Of a DNA stretch of 34,194 nucleotides, positions 8,371 through 16,241 are shown piece after piece. The DNA lies in NCBI GenBank assembly GCA_011525685.1, contig WYBW01000152.1, positions 1 through 34,194 of the forward strand, read 5' to 3'. This DNA comes from Verrucomicrobiia bacterium. GTDB taxonomy: Bacteria > Verrucomicrobiota > Verrucomicrobiia > Limisphaerales > JADLHS01. Numbering within the stretch: position 1 is the first letter of the stretch; the number at the start of each line of letters is the position of its first letter. A model generated the notes under the pieces. The model was not told the DNA's origin. It saw only the letters and a program-made list of their open reading frames with translations, and did not search any database. The position numbers were made by a program, and so were the translations under genes.

Positions 8371-8778
8371 TTGCCGCCGTTCCCCAAATACATCCCGCCG
8401 CTCGGCCCGGGCCGGCGTTCGCCGCGGCAAAAGGTGCTCGCCGAATGGCGCGGCACAGACCTCGCCCCGCTGGAAATCGCTCAAACCGTTCGCGCCCGCG
8501 CGACTGGTGACGTGCTCTCCAAAGTGCTGTCCGGATTGCGCATGGATCAGCGCCGCGCTGAGCTGGAAATCGTCCGGGTGTGGAACCAACTCCTCGACCC
8601 GAACATCGTCGCGCACGCGCAACCGGCCGGCCTCCGCAAGGGCACGCTGTTCGTCAACGTGGACAGCAACGTGTGGCTCAGTGAAATCGTCCGCTACCGT
8701 CGCAAGGAAATCCTGGAGCGATTGCAGCACAGCTTCGGTCGCGAACTGGTTAAGAAGATCTCGTTCCGCGTGGGTTGA
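8371..8778 (+). CDS. DUF721 (DciA-like) protein
   Basis: 135 residues from the chosen start. The C-terminal two thirds (about 55-135) match the DUF721 pattern: a helix leading into VWNQLLDPNIVAHAQPAGLRKGTLFVNVDSNVWLSE (conserved W, central AHAQP, L-x-V-x-V strand), then a basic helix and a final KISFRVG strand. DUF721 includes DciA, which helps load the replicative helicase DnaB in bacteria lacking DnaC/DnaI; DUF721 alone does not prove that role. TTG 8371 has a strong GGAG 7 nt upstream and lies just past a repeat. Alternatives are ATG 8245 (177 residues) and TTG 8131. No DNA replication gene is adjacent. Confidence 0.7.
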   Translation: MPPFPKYIPPLGPGRRSPRQKVLAEWRGTDLAPLEIAQTVRARATGDVLSKVLSGLRMDQRRAELEIVRVWNQLLDPNIVAHAQPAGLRKGTLFVNVDSNVWLSEIVRYRRKEILERLQHSFGRELVKKISFRVG

Positions 8779-8782
8779 AGCC

Positions 8783-8915
8783 GTGGGACAGGCGTCGCGC
8801 CTGTCTCGGACTTCAAGTCTCCGCCTTGAGGCGGTTGTTTGGCCGTGGAACAAACGAAAATGCTCCGGTGAAGCATGTTTCTCGGAGATGGAGACAGGCG
8901 CGACGCCTGTCCTGC
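8783..8915. repeat. Paired GACAGGCGTCGCGCCTGTC palindromes between convergent genes
   Basis: Arms 8783-8807 and 8891-8915 are inverted copies (about 23 of 25 positions), each holding a self-complementary core. The 83-bp interior has two more small palindromes (GACTTCAAGTC; CCGCCT..AGGCGG). It fills the gap between the stops of the DUF721 gene and the opposite-strand SDR gene, so a bidirectional termination role is possible. The same arms recur inside the U32 gene at 11978-12048. Confidence 0.8.
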
Positions 8916-8922
8916 GGCAGGG

Positions 8923-9807
8923 TCACCGCTCAAGGAGGCGCTCAATCTCCACCGCGTAACCTTCCCGAAACGTCGGGAAGCTGAACTGATAACCCAGTTC
9001 GTCTTTCAGACGGCGATTGGACACGCGCTTGTTGGTGACACCACGTTTACGGAGGACATCCGGTTCCGGTGGCAGGGAAGGCGGCATGGCTCGGCCCAAC
9101 CGCTGCGCCAGCCACGCAAAGAAATCAAACTGCCTCACCGGCTCGTCATCCGCCGCATTGTAAACTTCCCCCGGCTTGCCGTTCTCGAGCGCCGCGATGA
9201 TGCCGCCCACCACGTCGTCGCGATGGATCATGTTCAGGAAACGCTCGCCGTTGCCCTCGATCCTCGCCTCGCCGCTCAGGAGTTGCTTGAACCAAAAGCC
9301 GCGTTCAGGGCCGTAAATGCCCGCCACCCGCAGAATCACGGCGGGGAAATTCTTTTCCTTAACCGCGGACCGCAGCAGTGCCTCGGTTTCGACCAGCACC
9401 CGGCCCGTCTCCGTCGGCGGCTCGGTTGCGTCGGACTCTGTGACCCACGAGCCGTCATCCTGGCCATAGACACTCGTGCTGCTGGTATAAACGTATTTCC
9501 GCAACGCCGCGCCGCCCAACCATTCGATCAAATGACGTGTCCCTCCGAGATAAAGCTGGCGATAATCTTCAACCCCACCGCCGCCGGAAGCCGCGCAATG
9601 GACGACCCAATCGAAAGCGCGAGGCAAGGCGGCGAGCGTTTCGGGTTTCGTGATGTCCGCGTGGAGCGGCTTGAGGCCGGCGGACTGGAGTTCAGCATCG
9701 GCGGTGGCCGACCGACGAAGGCCAAAGACCGCGTGGCCCTGCCTCACCAGTTCCCGGCCCAACGGCAGGCCGACATAACCGCAGCCGACGATCAACACAC
9801 GCATCAT
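8923..9807 (-). CDS. Atypical SDR (YeeZ-like) NAD(P)-binding protein
   Basis: 294 residues with an N-terminal Rossmann fold: glycine motif GCGYVG at 8-13 and downstream PLHADIT and VVHCAAS strands of extended or atypical SDRs. The mid-protein TSSTSVYG retains Ser and Tyr, but the classical YxxxK is absent; that region reads TETGRVLVETEAL, as in the YeeZ-type atypical SDRs. Then come LRVAGIYGP, a conserved IHRDDVV segment and the C-terminal substrate region. Many such proteins have no assigned reaction. The first two codons are both ATG (9807 or 9804). It converges with the DUF721 gene and diverges from the U32 gene across a 388-bp repeat-rich interval. Confidence 0.8.
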   Translation of the reverse strand: MMRVLIVGCGYVGLPLGRELVRQGHAVFGLRRSATADAELQSAGLKPLHADITKPETLAALPRAFDWVVHCAASGGGGVEDYRQLYLGGTRHLIEWLGGAALRKYVYTSSTSVYGQDDGSWVTESDATEPPTETGRVLVETEALLRSAVKEKNFPAVILRVAGIYGPERGFWFKQLLSGEARIEGNGERFLNMIHRDDVVGGIIAALENGKPGEVYNAADDEPVRQFDFFAWLAQRLGRAMPPSLPPEPDVLRKRGVTNKRVSNRRLKDELGYQFSFPTFREGYAVEIERLLER

Positions 9808-10195
9808 GGAGACTTAGCGCAAATCGGCAGCGACGCAAAGCCGCAACCGAAGTGGGACAGTGCGTCCCGCCTGTCCGGGAGAAAGGGAGAAAAGGGGAAA
9901 GGGAAAAAGGAGACAGCAGAACATTGTATCTCCAGCCTGTGGCGCGGCTGCGCATCGCTTGGTGGCGGTGGTCGCGCTGCGACCACCCGGCCCGCGTCCA
10001 GCGGGTCGCTCGGGAGCAGGTTCGAGGTGCCGGCATTGACCAATGATGTGTTCCACCACCTCAACGAGGGCGAAGTTCTCTCTGGGCGCGAATTGCATCG
10101 CCCAAAACCGACCCGCAAGTATTGTGGCACCACCGCCCAGGCCAGGGCTTGAGAAGGGCTTTGTTTCGTCCGCGCCCCTCAGCTACTATGGTGGG
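9808..10195. other. 388-bp divergent intergenic region with repeats, no supported gene
   Basis: It holds a purine-rich block (9877-9915) whose first 14 bases, GGGAGAAAGGGAGA, recur inside the U32 gene at 11139-11152; a perfect 9-bp stem with 3-nt loop at 9967-9987 (GGTGGTCGC / GCGACCACC); and a smaller hairpin at about 9991-10005. Open frames crossing it on both strands show no family features. Promoters for the SDR and U32 genes must lie here, but I could not pick them. Confidence 0.5.
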
Positions 10196-12922
10196 GTGGC
10201 TGACTTGCCCAATGTTGAAACGCCAACCGGTGGCCGTGAGGCTCTCGGCACGCCGCGCGCCACCCTCCGTCTCCCGGAGTTGCTTTCGCCGGCGGGCGAC
10301 TGGGCCTGCGCCAGGGCCGCTGTGGAAAACGGTGCGGACGCGATTTATTTCGGACTGGAAAGATTTAACGCCCGGATGCGCGCCGACAATTTCACCGAGG
10401 CGGACTTGCCGGGACTGATGGAATTCCTCCACCGGCGCGGCGTGAAGGGTTACCTCACCTTCAACACGTTGGTCTTCGAGAATGAGCTGGCTCAAGCCGA
10501 GGCGCATCTGCGTACGATGATCGCTGCCGGCGTGGACGCGGCCATCGTGCAGGACGTTGGCATCGCGCGGCTCATTCGCTCGCTTTCACCCGATTTTCCC
10601 ATCCACGCTTCCACGCAGATGACCATCACGAGCGCGGCGGGCGTGGAGTTTGCCCGGGATCTGGGCTGCAATCTGGTCGTGCTGGCGCGCGAGTGTTCGA
10701 TCGCCGAGATCGAGAAGATCCAAGCCGCTGCGCGAGTCGGGGGTGACCAGCCCGGAGATTCACGCATCAACCACCCGCCACTCCCGCTGGAAGTTTTCGT
10801 GCATGGCGCGCTTTGCGTCGCTTACTCGGGTCAATGCCTGACCAGCGAGGCGCTGGGTGGACGCTCGGCCAACCGCGGTGAATGTGCGCAAGCCTGCCGC
10901 ATGCCTTACGAAATGATCGCTGACGGAAAGCCCGTTCCGCTCGGGGATCGCCGGTATCTGCTCAGTCCGCAGGACCTGGCCGGGTTGGAAGTGTTGCCGG
11001 AGTTGATGCGCGCCGGAGTCGCTTCGCTGAAAATCGAAGGGCGGCTCAAGACGCCGGAATACGTGGCGAACATCACGCGCATCTATCGGGCGGCGCTGGA
11101 TGAACTGCGTGACCGGGATGGCGGGTTGGAAATCGAAAGGGAGAAAGGGAGAGGCGGTGAAAGGGACAAGAGCTCGCGCGGCCGCGGATTCTCCACCGCT
11201 CTTTTCCGTTCATCCTCGCCGCGCGACCCGGCAGGCAACCCGCCGGAATCCAACCGCCGTTACGAAATGGAAATGGCTTTCTCCCGCGGCCTCTACACCG
11301 GCTGGCTGGGAGGCATCAACAATCAACGACTGGTTCACGGACGTTTCGGCAAGAAGCGTGGCGTCTTTCTGGGGGAAGTCTCGCGAGTGTTGCGGGATGC
11401 CGTCGTCGTGAAGCTCGAGGGTCCGCTCAAACCCGGTGATGGGGTGGTGTTCGACGCCGGAAAGCCTGAGCAAGCGGAGGAGGGAGGGCGCGTTTATGAA
11501 ATCCGAAATCCCAAGTCCGAGATTCCAAGTGGTGTCGAGCTTCGCTTTGGGCGCGGGGATGTGGATTGTTCGCGAGTCCACGTCGGGGACAAGCTTTGGA
11601 AGACCAGTGACCCGGAACTGGACCGACGCCTGCGCCAGAGTTTCGAGGGAGACACTCCGCGATTCCAACGACCCGTCGAGATGGAGATTCACGGTGTGGC
11701 TGGCAAGCCACTGACGCTCGTCGCACGGGACGAACTCGGCCACGTGGCCCGAGCGGAGTCCGCCATGCCGCTCGCCCGGGCGGAGCGGCAACCGCTGACG
11801 ACGGAGCGATTGCAGGATCAACTCGGCCGACTCGGCGGCACGCCGTTCCGGCTGGGGGCATTGCGGAACGAACTGCCCGCGGACCTGATGCTGCCCGTGA
11901 GCGAGTTGAACCGGCTGCGGCGCGAAGTTGTGGCGGAGTTGGAGCGCCAGCGCACGCGGCCGAAGCGGTGGCGGTTCGTAGGACAGGCGTCGCGCCTGTC
12001 TCAATTATCAAAACCTGAAAACGGAGCCAGGCGCGACGCCTGTCCTACGCTGATTGTCCTCGTCCGCAACCTCGCGCAACTGGAGGCGGCGCTGAGGTGC
12101 GGGGCCGAGACGGTTTATTGCGACTTTGAGAATCCCAAAAAGTACCGTGAAGCCGTCACCCTCTTCCACACCGCACATGGATGCTCCGGCTCTCAACTCT
12201 CAACTCTCAACTCTCAACCTTCCATCTGGGTCGCCGCGCCAAGGATCTTCAAGCTGGGCGAAGAGTGGACATTGCAGCAGGTGCGCTCGTGCAATGCCGA
12301 CGGTTACCTGGTCCGCAACTACGATCATCTCAAGTTCTTTGCCAACGACCGGCGCATCGGCGATTTCTCGTTGAACATCGCCAACCGGCTGGCCGCGGAT
12401 TATTTCAAGAACCGGTTCGGGCTGGAACGTGTCACCGCCAGTTATGATCTGAACTTCCAACAACTCGAGGCCCTGCTTCAATCCGCGCCGCCGGAATGGT
12501 TCGAGATCACCATTCACCAACATATCCCGATGTTTCACATGGAGCATTGCGTCTTCTGCGCGTTTCTCACCACCGGCAAGGACTATCGTGATTGTGGCCG
12601 GCCGTGCGACGTGCGTGAGGTGAAGCTGCGCGACCGCGTGGGCGCCGAGCATCCGGTGAAGGCGGACGTGGGCTGTCGCAATACGGTGTTCAACGCGTTG
12701 GCGCAAACCGGCGCGGAATACGTGGCGCGCATGATGGAATTGGGCGTGCGCCATTTTCGCCTGGAGTTTCTCAACGAAACTCCCGCGCAAGTCACACAAA
12801 CGATCACGAAGTATCGCCAACTGTTGCGCGGCGAAATCACCGGCGCGCAGTTGTGGCGCGAGCTGAAGTTGCTGAATCAACTGGGTGTCACGCGCGGGCC
12901 GATGGGCGGGCGGGAGGCGTGA
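10196..12922 (+). CDS. U32-family (RlhA-like) protein with repeat insertions
   Basis: 908 residues from the proposed GTG. The opening LPELLSPAGDW and DAIYFGLERFNARMRA are typical of peptidase U32. The cysteine cluster follows at about 207-235 (CVAYSGQC, GRSANRGECAQACR). A central region resembles the U32 collagenase-like/DUF3656 domain. A second U32-like half at the C-terminus has its own cysteines (MEHCVFCAF, DCGRPC, VGCRN). The two-module layout fits RlhA, which hydroxylates C2501 of 23S rRNA in E. coli, rather than a true protease; the exact role is inferred. Four in-frame blocks (11135-11165, 11498-11535, 11978-12048, 12191-12218) are lineage repeats and explain part of its excess over RlhA's roughly 650 residues. 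The frame is open from 10043; GTG 10196 is a judgement based on where conservation begins. Confidence 0.82.
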   Translation: MADLPNVETPTGGREALGTPRATLRLPELLSPAGDWACARAAVENGADAIYFGLERFNARMRADNFTEADLPGLMEFLHRRGVKGYLTFNTLVFENELAQAEAHLRTMIAAGVDAAIVQDVGIARLIRSLSPDFPIHASTQMTITSAAGVEFARDLGCNLVVLARECSIAEIEKIQAAARVGGDQPGDSRINHPPLPLEVFVHGALCVAYSGQCLTSEALGGRSANRGECAQACRMPYEMIADGKPVPLGDRRYLLSPQDLAGLEVLPELMRAGVASLKIEGRLKTPEYVANITRIYRAALDELRDRDGGLEIEREKGRGGERDKSSRGRGFSTALFRSSSPRDPAGNPPESNRRYEMEMAFSRGLYTGWLGGINNQRLVHGRFGKKRGVFLGEVSRVLRDAVVVKLEGPLKPGDGVVFDAGKPEQAEEGGRVYEIRNPKSEIPSGVELRFGRGDVDCSRVHVGDKLWKTSDPELDRRLRQSFEGDTPRFQRPVEMEIHGVAGKPLTLVARDELGHVARAESAMPLARAERQPLTTERLQDQLGRLGGTPFRLGALRNELPADLMLPVSELNRLRREVVAELERQRTRPKRWRFVGQASRLSQLSKPENGARRDACPTLIVLVRNLAQLEAALRCGAETVYCDFENPKKYREAVTLFHTAHGCSGSQLSTLNSQPSIWVAAPRIFKLGEEWTLQQVRSCNADGYLVRNYDHLKFFANDRRIGDFSLNIANRLAADYFKNRFGLERVTASYDLNFQQLEALLQSAPPEWFEITIHQHIPMFHMEHCVFCAFLTTGKDYRDCGRPCDVREVKLRDRVGAEHPVKADVGCRNTVFNALAQTGAEYVARMMELGVRHFRLEFLNETPAQVTQTITKYRQLLRGEITGAQLWRELKLLNQLGVTRGPMGGREA
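11135..11165. repeat. Purine octamer-like repeat inside U32 gene
   Basis: GAAAGGGA-type units recur about every 8 nt. GGGAGAAAGGGAGA at 11139-11152 is identical to 9877-9890 in the upstream intergenic region. It adds charged residues (Glu, Arg, Lys, Gly) between the cysteine module and the next domain without breaking the frame. Confidence 0.6.
11498..11535. repeat. Seven-nt-period repeat inside U32 gene
   Basis: Heptamers GAAATCC GAAATCC CAAGTCC GAGATTC follow one another. The encoded peptide is EIRNPKSEIPS. A 7-nt period read in triplets gives a seven-residue peptide period and has no stop here. Confidence 0.65.
11978..12048. repeat. Paired GACAGGCG palindrome inside U32 coding sequence
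   Basis: Arms 11978-12002 and 12024-12048 are inverted copies with a single mismatch over 25 bp, separated by 21 nt. The arm core is the same as in the intergenic element at 8783-8915. It is read through in frame, giving VGQASRLS then RRDACPT. The resulting mRNA hairpin would be very stable. Confidence 0.85.
12191..12218. repeat. Four tandem TCTCAAC heptamers inside U32 gene
   Basis: Four exact consecutive copies of TCTCAAC encode the phrase SQLSTLNSQ within the second half of the U32 protein. As the unit is not a multiple of three, loss or gain of one copy would break the reading frame. Confidence 0.85.
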
Positions 12923-12946
12923 ATTGCGCCCGCAACGAATCGCGCC

Positions 12947-13948
12947 TCACGCGCGACGCGGTCGCCGGTTCGCCGCCAATTGTTTGGCCAGACGGATCGC
13001 GGCGCTCATGCTCGAGGGATTTGCGACACCTTGTCCAGCGATGTCGTAGGCGGTGCCATGATCCGGCGAAGTGCGGATGAAGGGCAGGCCCAGCGTCCAG
13101 TTTACCCCGGTGTCAAAGGCCACCAGTTTGAGCGGCGCCAACCCCTGGTCGTGATACATGGCCACGACGGCGTCGTAATCGCCGCGCAAGGCGCGGTGAA
13201 ACAGGGTGTCGGCGCTCAAGGGGCCGGCCACGTCGAGTTGGCGGTTTTGCCCGGCCTGGATCGCCGGAGAGATTATCGTTTGTTCCTCATCGCCAAATTC
13301 CCCTCCTTCGCCGGCGTGCGGGTTCAAACCGCATACGCCGATGCGGGCGCGCGGCAGACCCAGGTCATGGCACGCTTGGGCGGCGAGTTCGATGACCAGT
13401 TCAATCTTCGCGGGGGACAATTGCTCGGCCACGCGCTTCAACTGTACGTGGGTCGTTGCCAGCGCCACGCGCAGCCAGCGCCCGCGCTCGTCGTGGCCCA
13501 GCAGCATCATGGCGAAACGATCCGTGTCCGCGAGCCTGGCGAAGAACTCCGTCTGACCGATGAAAGCATGGCCGGCGCGCACGATGGCTTCCTTGCTGAC
13601 CGGCGCGGTGACCAAGGCGTCGAGTTCCTGCCGCAGACAACGTTGCGCTCCGTCCTCCAGCCAGGCGACCGCCGCGTTTGCCGCGGCGGGCGCGCCTGCC
13701 GTCAGGTTCGGCGGCAGCGCCTCGCTTGACGGATTGACGACACTGAAGCGGCCTGAATTTTTCGGGCCTGCGTAAGGTTGTAGCGCCAGCTCCAATCCGA
13801 GTTGTTCATTGATTCGGTGAGCGTGGTCTGCGTCGCCGATGAGCAGATAGTGAGTTTCATCGGCAGGCTCGGCAGCAAGGGCCTTGAGCGTCACTTCCGG
13901 GCCAACGCCGGTGACGTCGCCGAGTGTGATGCCGATCCAGCGATGCAT
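12947..13948 (-). CDS. pdxA: 4-hydroxythreonine-4-phosphate dehydrogenase (PdxA)
   Basis: 333 residues, full family length. PdxA oxidises 4-phosphohydroxy-L-threonine with NAD in the DXP-dependent pyridoxal phosphate pathway. Visible motifs: N-terminal GDVTGVGPE, APVSKEAI, metal-ligand histidines His167 (ATTHVQL), His211 (GLNPHAGEGG) and His266 (MYHDQGL), and the C-terminal FIRTSPDHGTAYDIAG signature. The spacing matches E. coli (166, 211, 266). One oddity is Gln132 in FIGQTEFF where E. coli has substrate-binding His136 (GHTEFF). It follows the SurA-like gene by 57 bp, the surA-pdxA order of E. coli. A PdxA2-type enzyme for another phospho-sugar acid is a possible alternative. Confidence 0.92.
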   Translation of the reverse strand: MHRWIGITLGDVTGVGPEVTLKALAAEPADETHYLLIGDADHAHRINEQLGLELALQPYAGPKNSGRFSVVNPSSEALPPNLTAGAPAAANAAVAWLEDGAQRCLRQELDALVTAPVSKEAIVRAGHAFIGQTEFFARLADTDRFAMMLLGHDERGRWLRVALATTHVQLKRVAEQLSPAKIELVIELAAQACHDLGLPRARIGVCGLNPHAGEGGEFGDEEQTIISPAIQAGQNRQLDVAGPLSADTLFHRALRGDYDAVVAMYHDQGLAPLKLVAFDTGVNWTLGLPFIRTSPDHGTAYDIAGQGVANPSSMSAAIRLAKQLAANRRPRRA

Positions 13949-14005
13949 TTCAGTGTGACTGGTTGATCCCTGGCGGTCGGCTTTCAGCTTTGTCGCCGCA
14001 GAGGA

Positions 14006-14956
14006 CTAGAAGTACAGGACGAACGTTTTCTTCCGCAGCCGGTCAATCCATTGTTTTTGCAGGCGCTCGCGCTCGGTGGTGAGCATGACGCGCTCGATTT
14101 CGTCGCGCACCTCGCTCAAGGGCCGGACATGGGCGGGCCGTTTTTCCTCGACCAGCAGCAGATAAACGGCTTCGGGCGTTTCGATGGCCTCGCTCATCTC
14201 CCCGGCATTGAGGGCGAAGGCCGCTTCGGCGAGTTCCGGGCGCAACTCCGATTTCTGCCACCACTTTCCGACGGAACTCCGCCCCTGCGAATAGACGGCC
14301 TCCATTTCGGTGAAGGCCGCTCCTTCCTTGATCTTGGCGGAGATTTCCGCGGCCAGCCGGCGTGTCGCCTCGGCTTCCGTTCCCGGGGGAATGTTCAACA
14401 CGATCATGCGCAGTTTGATCTGGTCGGCCACCCGGTAATCCTCCTGGCGCGCGGCGTAAAAGGTTTCGATCTTGTGCGGCGAAATGAGCAGCTCGGAAGC
14501 AATGTTCTTGGCCCGCATCTGACTGACGATGAAGTCATCGCGCAACCGCTGCCGCCATTTCTCGTAGGTCAGGCCCTGCGCCTGCAAGGTTTTGGTGAGG
14601 GTGACGCGGTTGCCGCCGGCCAGCGACTGGACCTGCTCCTGGACGTAATCGTCAATGATGCTCTCGGGAAGCACGTAGCCGGCCGTGTTGAACTCGTGCA
14701 GGATGAGCTTTCGCTCGATCAGACGTTCGAGGCTTTCGTTGCGGGCTTCGGCGAGCTTCTGGCTGAACAACTGCGGCTGGGTGCCGAATTGACGGCGCAG
14801 GTCTCCCAGAATCTGCGAGGTGAAGTATTCCACCTCCTGGAGGGTGACCACCGAATCATGCACCACCGCCAGAATGCTGTTGGCGGGTTGAGCGTGCAGC
14901 GCCAGACCGAAAGCGCCCAGCGCGATTGTCAAACTGACTGTGCGAAACCTTTTCAT
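14006..14956 (-). CDS. SurA-like periplasmic chaperone / parvulin isomerase
   Basis: 316 residues with a signal peptide (about 1-22, cleavage near ALHAQ). A SurA N-terminal helical domain follows (about 25-155, with ILAVVHDSVVTLQEV and a run of amphipathic helices) and then one parvulin-type PpiC domain (about 178-275: LRMIVLNIP, FTEMEAVYSQ, GKWWQKSELRPELAEAAFALNAGEMS, YLLLVEEK). E. coli SurA has two parvulin domains; here there is one, a common short form. It probably escorts outer-membrane proteins across the periplasm. It is the first gene of a probable surA-pdxA unit with a plausible promoter close to its ATG. Confidence 0.85.
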   Translation of the reverse strand: MKRFRTVSLTIALGAFGLALHAQPANSILAVVHDSVVTLQEVEYFTSQILGDLRRQFGTQPQLFSQKLAEARNESLERLIERKLILHEFNTAGYVLPESIIDDYVQEQVQSLAGGNRVTLTKTLQAQGLTYEKWRQRLRDDFIVSQMRAKNIASELLISPHKIETFYAARQEDYRVADQIKLRMIVLNIPPGTEAEATRRLAAEISAKIKEGAAFTEMEAVYSQGRSSVGKWWQKSELRPELAEAAFALNAGEMSEAIETPEAVYLLLVEEKRPAHVRPLSEVRDEIERVMLTTERERLQKQWIDRLRKKTFVLYF

Positions 14957-14971
14957 TTTGAAACCGGTTGC

Positions 14972-14999
14972 ATACTAACGGCCTTGGAAAACGGGTCAA
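14972..14999 (-). promoter_or_regulatory. Possible promoter of the surA-pdxA unit
   Basis: On the minus strand TTGACC (14999-14994) and TAGTAT (14977-14972) are 16 bp apart. The -10 element would place the transcript start within about 10 nt of the SurA ATG, so the leader would be very short. The -35 box matches five of six consensus bases. Confidence 0.4.
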
Positions 15000-15091
15000 G
15001 CGCATGGGACGGATGGCCGAGCCGGTTGGTGGCAGTTCTCGCGCCGCAAGAACGGCGTCCGCGTAAGGGCGGGCGGAAGGTGCATGGTCTT

Positions 15092-16120
15092 TCAAGCCGG
15101 CCGCCAGCGCGAACCATCGGCAAAGACTGTGACTTGCTCGTAAGTGCCGGCCCGCAGGTCCAGCTCGATCAGCTTGGCGCCCTTCCTCAGTTTGTCCCCG
15201 CCGTAACCGGCGTAACCGGTCGCCCGGCCATAAACCAAATCAAGCGAGCGACTGCGCACGGCGTAATCGTTGACGTGATCGTGCCCGCAGAAGGTGGCCA
15301 GGAGGCGCGTATCCGCCCCGAGCACCGGCGCCGCCACGCCAGATTCCTTTTCGTGACAAACCTCCTCTTGAAATACGCCCGGCGTGCGCCCCGCCTCGTA
15401 AAGCGTCTTTTGTTCCAGCAACGGGATGTGATAAAACGCAAGCGAGGGCAAGGCGTCACTGCCGGACTTGGCCAGGTCGGCCCGGGCCGAGCGCAGCCAG
15501 TCCAGTTGCCAGGCGGTGAGGCCATGCCGGTTGCTGTTGAGAAACCACAGATGAGCCGCCGCCGCCGGCCCCTGCGTCGAACGGGTGCGGACTTCGATGC
15601 GGTAGTCGCCGTGGCTCGCGCCACCGCGATAAAGGGAATGGCGCGCGCCTTCGAGAGCGTCGTGGCCGGCCTGATAGTCGTCCATCAGGTCGTGATTGCC
15701 CCAGCAAAAGGCCCACGGAATGCCCAAGGGCTCCATCCGACGCAGGACGTGGAGCAGGCTGTCGAAGCCGCGGCCACCCGGATTATCGTGCCATGAATCC
15801 CCCGAGAGGATGATCAGGTCGGGCGAAAAGATGCGCACGAATTCCTGCCAGTCGCTCTCGGTCTTGCGGTCGGCGTCGGTAACCGTGAGGCCTTGTTTGA
15901 CGCCGCAGAAAAAGTGGTTGTCGGTGAATTGCAGCAGGCGGAGGGATTGCCGCGGGCCCAAGTCGAGCACGGCGCGCGGGGCCGCGCTCGAACGGCGCGA
16001 GGCGCGACCGATCTCCGGCGGTTCAGCCGGCGATTGGGCGGCGAGGCGCCAAGGTGCAAACGGCGAACTGAGCGCAGCAAGGGCGACGGGAGTAATGCGG
16101 AGGAATTGACGGCGGTTCAT
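15092..16120 (-). CDS. Tat-exported calcineurin-like metallophosphoesterase
   Basis: 342 residues. The N-terminus carries RRQFLR followed by a hydrophobic stretch (9-28) ending LAAQ, a twin-arginine signal. The fold's metal-binding motifs are in order: D67-x-H69 (FTDNHF), Asp108 (SGDSWHD), GNHD at 141-144, His231 (FYHIPL) and GHDH at 279-282. This is the purple-acid/calcineurin-like group, with closest general resemblance to secreted phosphodiesterases. The substrate cannot be read from sequence. It is separated by about 120 bp from the neighbouring minus-strand genes, so its transcription unit is unclear. Confidence 0.88.
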   Translation of the reverse strand: MNRRQFLRITPVALAALSSPFAPWRLAAQSPAEPPEIGRASRRSSAAPRAVLDLGPRQSLRLLQFTDNHFFCGVKQGLTVTDADRKTESDWQEFVRIFSPDLIILSGDSWHDNPGGRGFDSLLHVLRRMEPLGIPWAFCWGNHDLMDDYQAGHDALEGARHSLYRGGASHGDYRIEVRTRSTQGPAAAAHLWFLNSNRHGLTAWQLDWLRSARADLAKSGSDALPSLAFYHIPLLEQKTLYEAGRTPGVFQEEVCHEKESGVAAPVLGADTRLLATFCGHDHVNDYAVRSRSLDLVYGRATGYAGYGGDKLRKGAKLIELDLRAGTYEQVTVFADGSRWRPA

Positions 16121-16241
16121 GGGATACTTGTTACCGGAAGGGCAAGTGCGTGGTCAATTCAACTCGCGTCACAAAGTTCGGGACATGGTGGCAGCGGTTG
16201 AACAGGGCGGCGACTGAGTGACCGGGTACAACTGCAACGTG

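Noticed and set aside
9814..10098. Minus-strand frame upstream of the SDR gene
   Set aside because: It runs across purine repeat and hairpin sequence; the composition looks like translated repeats and there is no domain.
12531..12546. Second parS-like site in the U32 gene
   Set aside because: TGTTTCACATGGAGCA differs from the consensus at three positions, is not palindromic, and is explained by conserved protein sequence (MFHMEHC) of the family.
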